Positions 5,901-8,878 of a DNA stretch of 8,878 nucleotides are shown here, in pieces; the first letter of the stretch is position 1; each line of letters begins with the position of its first letter. The translations under genes were made by a program, and so were the position numbers. The stretch lies in assembly GCA_964404395.1 (NCBI GenBank), contig CAYOKA010000095.1:1-8878 (forward strand). The letters run 5' to 3'. The DNA comes from JAAYBT01 sp964404395. Its GTDB lineage: Bacteria; Bacillota; Clostridia; Acetivibrionales; DTU013. Under the pieces are notes generated by a model. The model did not search any database, was not told the DNA's origin, and saw nothing but the letters and a program-made list of their open reading frames with translations.

Positions 5901-8765
5901 CTGGAGACTGCACCTGATGATATTCCAATCATTATATTATCTCACTTTCCAATCCATCGTTTCTCCAGTAGATATACAACTAATGCCATTGACTTAATCA
6001 ATGTACTTAATGATGAGCATGAAAATGTCATATTCCTATGGGGGCACAATCATACCCTGGCGGATACCAACTACGGAGAAGTCTATACCTCCGGTTCTAC
6101 CATTAATTATACATCTTCCAATTCCGCACAGATTAATTTTACCTATGCGGCAGCCGGGTGCATGAGCGACAAGGAATACTCTTCCAGCGGTAGTGGTTCA
6201 GTGAAGGAGAAGGGGATGATAATGGAGATAGCCGATGGCGGCGGCACCGTTATCATGACTTACTATGGTCTTGATGGCGAGGCTACAGGAGCCGCCACTA
6301 CTATCGAGATTAATGAGCCTGTTTCCAGTAGCGATGCAGAGCTCTCCTCACTCTCATATTCCCTGAACGGTTCAACAGGAAAAAGATGCCCTGGCTTCTC
6401 TCCCTCTAAGCTTGAATACTCGATAACCTTGCCCTATGGAACCCCGGACGATATCAAACTGACCTTATCAGGAGTATGCAGCGATAAGGATGCAGACATT
6501 ACGGATAATGAAGGAGCTACCCTGCAGGAAGGAGCAGCCATAGCCAGGATTACTGTAACGGCTGAGGATGGTGTCACCACCAAAACATATACAGTCAACT
6601 TTACCGTTTCCACCATACCGGACACCGGCAAGTATCCCATACATCTTGCCTTTACTTCTGATACCCATTATGCAAGCGGCGCCACAAACAATCTGGACGG
6701 TTGGCTCAACGATATGAGCACTATATATGACGCTTTGGATTACGTCGGCATCACCGGAGATATTGCAAGTACTGCCTCCACCTCTGTGAATCAATACTGG
6801 CAATTCGTTCAGGATATAATAGATACGGTTGATGACCACAGCGATTTAGTAACAAAGGGCGGTATCTATACAACCGGAAACCATGAACAGTATGCCGGTC
6901 CAGGAGCCGGTGGAGATTATGAAAATCAAAAAAATAGCAATGCAACCGCTATGAAGCTGACCCAAAACGGAGTGGCTGCCAGCACCGAAGACTATGTTGT
7001 GTACTGCTTTGGGGCAAGTAATGATGGTGCCTCCAGGCTGGTGCAAGAGTTTACGGAAGAACAGATTGCACAGTTGGAAGCCTTCCTTGATAGTGAAAAT
7101 GTAAACAGCCATATCCCTGTTTTTATACTGTCCCATTACCCACTGCATTATAATGGCAATAGGATAGTCGAGCGTTCGGAGGATGTTATTGCTATCCTGA
7201 ATGAACACTCAAATGTCTTTTTCCTCTGGGGCCATAACCATTCTGATGTCGGGGACAAGGAAGATGGCTATGACAACATCCTGAAGGCCGGAGATACAAT
7301 TACCACTTTGAACAGCGAGAACGGAACCGCTAATTCAAGGCAACTCCAGTTTACTTATGCTGCTGCAGGGTGTATGAGCGATGAAGAATATTACGACAGC
7401 AGTGCGGCTGTGCTGGGCAAGGGCATCATTGCAGAGATCACTGATGTAGCCGGCCAAAAGCATGTTACTCTGACCTATTATAACATCGATGGCAACCCCT
7501 TCCAGGTTGCAGGAAAAAATACAGTCGCCACCATTACTATCGAGATTAGTGATCCTGTTCCCAGTAGCGATGCGGAGCTCTCCTCACTTTCATATTCCCT
7601 GAACGGTTCAGCTGGAAAAAGCTGTCCGGGATTCTCCCCCTCTACGTTAGAATACTCGATAACGTTGCCCTCTGGAACGCCGAATGGCAGCCAACTGGTT
7701 CTATCCGGTGTATGCAGCGATAAGGATGCCAATATTACAGAAAATACAGGAGCCACAGTGGTCAACGGAGTGGCAACAGCCTCTATCACTGTAACAGCCG
7801 AGGATGGCACCACCAAAACATACGCAGTCAGCTTTACTGTTTCGGAGATAAAATACTATACTATCAGCTGGGATACGGATGGTGACGGGGTTGTAAATGA
7901 CACAACTACTGTTGCCTACGGTACTATGCCGACTCACGCGGTTGGGAAAAAGAATCCGACAAAAGAGTACACCTACAGCTTTACAGGCTGGTCACCGATG
8001 TTAGCTCCTGTTACCGGGGCAGCAACATATACTGCCAATTTCCTTGCTATACCCGTTACAACAAATGGTGGCGGAGGCGGAGGCGGAGGTGGCGGTGGCG
8101 GTGGCGGTGGAGTTCCAGGCGGAGGAACGGGTGAAAAAGATCCCTCTACCGAAGATATCCAGGATCCCGCTGTTCCCTCAGGACCTGCTGATCCAAAGAA
8201 AGATGATAAGAAGACAAAGTATGATGATGTCCCGGGAAATAGCTGGTATTATGATGCTGTTCAGTACGTTACCGGATTTGGCTTGTTCCAGGGTGTCTCA
8301 GGTAATCGATTTGAACCCCATATGACTATTACGAGAGCTATGTTTGTAACCTCACTGTGGAGGCTTGAAGGCAAGCTGGCTCCAAAATCATCCAACCGGT
8401 TTGCCGACGTTGCTGATGGAACATGGTACACGGACGCAGTCACATGGGCATCCTCAAATAATATCGTAAAGGGTTATAACGCATATTCATTCAGACCCAA
8501 CGATACTCTAACGCGTGAGCAGTTGGCCACAATCCTGTATCGCTATGCAATCTACAAGGGCTATGACGTAACGGCAGCGGATGATTTGACTGCATTCTAT
8601 GATGCAAACAAGATATCCTCCTGGGCATTAGCAGAAGCAAAGTGGGCAGTAGGCGAAGGACTTATCACAGGTGTAAGTGAAACCAGCTTCGAGCCTGCCG
8701 GAAATGCCAGTCGTGCGCAGGTTGCCATGATTCTAATGAGGTTTGTTATGAATAAAGTAAAGTAG
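2967..8765 (+). CDS. SLH-anchored extracellular protein with two calcineurin-like metallophosphoesterase domains
   Basis: This 1932-residue protein starts with a signal peptide (basic MKAYRKK, hydrophobic core 9-27, likely cleavage after AKA at 31) and an Ala/Glu-rich spacer. Three repeat modules follow at about 53-298, 299-566 and 567-833. Phosphoesterase 1 (about 839-1119) shows D846-x-H848, GD881, GN922-H923-E924, H993 and GH1027-N-H1029. A cadherin-like beta-sandwich spans about 1121-1214. Phosphoesterase 2 (about 1228-1531) shows D1232-x-H1234, GD1265, GN1305-H1306-E1307, H1390 and GH1423-N-H1425. A second cadherin-like domain (about 1533-1625), an InlB-type beta-repeat (about 1630-1692), 15 glycines (1701-1715), a charged Pro-rich linker and three SLH domains (about 1752-1803, 1810-1865, 1875-1927) complete it. 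Calcineurin-like enzymes cleave phosphomonoesters or diesters with two metal ions; both sites keep every expected ligand motif. SLH domains bind secondary wall polymers, so the enzyme should sit on the cell surface. The substrate is unknown. It appears to be a single-gene unit ending at a hairpin. Confidence 0.93.
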   Translation: MKAYRKKPIGILLNLVLIFSLLLGAMIPAKASESEAAEAADYSAVAEAAASAEYIAVTAPESGKNYLIAYTEGTTAHVIDSENMVTSSPGSSNTVDRVELTVNSDIITTDDESLVWVVTSSGSDWLIQPKYGENSDKYLYPGTSDKSLYLSKTDRAWAYSDQKLLAYSSRYLRYSASNKGFQYASDKDRTITFYELLDPDLTKKPVFSNNSYQMPDADATTAEFVLTSAYTEPVFKVYANNNDDQTAEDVTASPIENGTILTLSFETAPTEDITYYVSAIDGELKESKRTAINVEAYVKSYVYTEVTAISSGSTYLIVATDDDNHYAMTMEENTSGYGYLSHSDVTDNVNDDEIILEEPETKGMEWILTGSDSGITIYNETEDAYASLYMNPDESNNTYGLKLNSIGTAWIYDSSNNFIHYIPPEGEETYNKEAWLYYSTRNKGFRANTKNAEASAITLYQKQDDTVTVPPKFSKNTYRMPTEDGKTAEFLLTNAKTYQDPGFKVYANNNGDQTAEDVTAGLSEDSTTLTLKFDAAPTQDVTYYISATDVGLEESRRTAINVEAYVESYVYTEVTAISSGSTYLIVATDGSEHYAMTTEEDEDHNGYLSAAQVSNKINGDEIILEEPETEGMEWILTDSDKGFTMHDDTAELYASVCIIPDDPDRLYGLSLDSAGTIWIYDSSTGFIQYIPPGDEATFTEEAWLYYSTYNDGFRANTESDNASAITLYQKQVDTVTNSPKFSKKSYRMPTEDATTAEFTLANANTYQDPKFKVYASNNGDQLAEDVNVGLSEDGTILTLTFETAPTQDVTYYISATDVGLEESRRTAIKVKAFDEGASDYLAFTSDAHYGGTNNLSTWLDLLNSGDVLEEEQLDYMGFCGDMANATAGESDYWSYAQTMLDTVTASDLFSSDTDGFIYTTGNHEHDRGNYNSTDNATADNITRLGEAAETYNYIIYCFGAASSSQKFENDDIDALEDYLETAPDDIPIIILSHFPIHRFSSRYTTNAIDLINVLNDEHENVIFLWGHNHTLADTNYGEVYTSGSTINYTSSNSAQINFTYAAAGCMSDKEYSSSGSGSVKEKGMIMEIADGGGTVIMTYYGLDGEATGAATTIEINEPVSSSDAELSSLSYSLNGSTGKRCPGFSPSKLEYSITLPYGTPDDIKLTLSGVCSDKDADITDNEGATLQEGAAIARITVTAEDGVTTKTYTVNFTVSTIPDTGKYPIHLAFTSDTHYASGATNNLDGWLNDMSTIYDALDYVGITGDIASTASTSVNQYWQFVQDIIDTVDDHSDLVTKGGIYTTGNHEQYAGPGAGGDYENQKNSNATAMKLTQNGVAASTEDYVVYCFGASNDGASRLVQEFTEEQIAQLEAFLDSENVNSHIPVFILSHYPLHYNGNRIVERSEDVIAILNEHSNVFFLWGHNHSDVGDKEDGYDNILKAGDTITTLNSENGTANSRQLQFTYAAAGCMSDEEYYDSSAAVLGKGIIAEITDVAGQKHVTLTYYNIDGNPFQVAGKNTVATITIEISDPVPSSDAELSSLSYSLNGSAGKSCPGFSPSTLEYSITLPSGTPNGSQLVLSGVCSDKDANITENTGATVVNGVATASITVTAEDGTTKTYAVSFTVSEIKYYTISWDTDGDGVVNDTTTVAYGTMPTHAVGKKNPTKEYTYSFTGWSPMLAPVTGAATYTANFLAIPVTTNGGGGGGGGGGGGGGGVPGGGTGEKDPSTEDIQDPAVPSGPADPKKDDKKTKYDDVPGNSWYYDAVQYVTGFGLFQGVSGNRFEPHMTITRAMFVTSLWRLEGKLAPKSSNRFADVADGTWYTDAVTWASSNNIVKGYNAYSFRPNDTLTREQLATILYRYAIYKGYDVTAADDLTAFYDANKISSWALAEAKWAVGEGLITGVSETSFEPAGNASRAQVAMILMRFVMNKVK
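3831..3930 (+). repeat. Near-identical 100-bp direct repeat, first copy (second at 4635-4734)
   Basis: Positions 3831-3930 and 4635-4734 differ at only 3 of 100 bases by eye (A/G, A/T and A/C). They span the junction from the end of an Ig-like half into the start of the next trefoil-like half. The offset is 804 bp. Such identity, including third codon positions, points to recent duplication or gene conversion. Confidence 0.9.
4635..4734 (+). repeat. Near-identical 100-bp direct repeat, second copy
   Basis: This is the partner of 3831-3930, 97 of 100 bases identical by eye. Nearby, a 47-bp stretch at 4590-4636 recurs without change at 5394-5440, again 804 bp downstream, linking copies 2 and 3. 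Confidence 0.9.
5481..7841 (+). repeat. Duplicated unit: metallophosphoesterase plus cadherin-like domain
   Basis: The block 5481-6608 (phosphoesterase 1 plus cadherin-like 1) is repeated as 6633-7841 (phosphoesterase 2 plus cadherin-like 2). The catalytic domains share motif order and landmarks (TSDAHY / TSDTHY, GNHEH / GNHEQ, SHFPIH / SHYPLH, WGHNH in both, AAAGCMSD in both) but have diverged widely between them. The cadherin-like parts are closer: codons from 6327 and from 7563 encode the same SSDAELSSLSYSLNGS run with few base changes. This suggests an older duplication, with either stronger constraint or later sequence exchange in the cadherin-like segment. Confidence 0.85.
8067..8111 (+). 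repeat. GGN triplet tract encoding 15 glycines
   Basis: Fifteen consecutive GGN codons, alternating GGC with GGT or GGA, encode a polyglycine hinge between the InlB-type repeat and the charged linker before the SLH domains. The near-perfect alternation GGTGGC from 8088 to 8108 forms a short tandem hexamer. Length changes by replication slippage would mostly keep the frame when whole triplets are gained or lost. Confidence 0.9.
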
Positions 8766-8791
8766 GATTAAGTGTGAATTCTTAGCAAAGG

Positions 8792-8832
8792 GAAAGTCCG
8801 GGTTTTGCCTAAAGTGCAAAATTCGGACTTTC
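8792..8832 (+). terminator. Hairpin terminator after the surface-protein gene
   Basis: Left arm 8792-8808 pairs with right arm 8816-8832 over 17 bp, including two adjacent G-T pairs, around a 7-nt loop. It begins 27 nt after the TAG stop at 8763-8765. The bases that follow (TTCAATT) are T-rich but not a clean T-run, so it may be a weak intrinsic terminator or a stabilising 3' stem. Confidence 0.65.
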
Positions 8833-8878
8833 TTCAATTCCGGCTTTTGCCCAATTAAATTCGAGGTCAATTTCTGAA

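Noticed and set aside
5244..7937. Antisense open frames within the phosphoesterase region
   Set aside because: They are opposite a gene with conserved catalytic motifs and have no ribosome site or recognisable domain.
8044..8325. A 93-codon frame overlapping the glycine tract, reading as alternating Ala/Val/Glu
   Set aside because: It is the GGN repeat read in another frame inside the surface-protein gene, with no independent evidence.

Overview
The window looks like chromosomal DNA of a Gram-positive anaerobe, most likely a member of the Clostridia (Bacillota). The reasons are a very large secreted protein ending in three S-layer homology (SLH) domains, strong purine-rich Shine-Dalgarno sites, moderate GC with AT-rich intergenic DNA, and flavin/iron-sulfur redox genes without an obvious oxygenase. 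The species cannot be fixed from the sequence.

Layout. Positions 1-2662 hold two genes on the minus strand, transcribed leftward. The upstream one (2662 to 1103) is a complete 519-residue FAD-dependent oxidoreductase of the phytoene dehydrogenase / retinol saturase type. Its stop overlaps the start of the next gene in an ATGA junction. That next gene (1106 to beyond position 1) is a ferredoxin-reductase-type protein with FAD and NAD(P) modules and a C-terminal plant-type [2Fe-2S] domain, cut by the window edge. The overlap suggests coupled translation and, by inference, a reductase feeding electrons to or from its flavoprotein partner. Positions 2663-2966 are a divergent AT-rich regulatory region with a good extended -10 promoter for the minus-strand operon, a weaker candidate promoter for the plus-strand gene, and a possible structured leader.

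Positions 2967-8765 are one plus-strand gene for a 1932-residue surface protein. In order it has a signal peptide, three tandem copies of a ~268-residue two-part module (a trefoil-like half plus an Ig-like half), a calcineurin-like metallophosphoesterase, a cadherin-like beta-sandwich, a second metallophosphoesterase, a second cadherin-like domain, an InlB-type beta-repeat, a 15-glycine tract with a charged Pro-rich linker, and three SLH domains. Both phosphoesterase domains keep the full set of metal-ligand motifs, so this looks like a double-headed, wall-tethered phosphoesterase with substrate- or surface-binding modules at its outer end. Its substrate is unknown. A 17-bp hairpin with a nearby half-copy of its left arm follows the gene and probably ends the transcript.

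No tRNA, rRNA, CRISPR array, insertion sequence or recognisable known riboswitch was seen. The strongest candidate for something little described is the double phosphoesterase surface protein with its exact 804-bp internal repeats.
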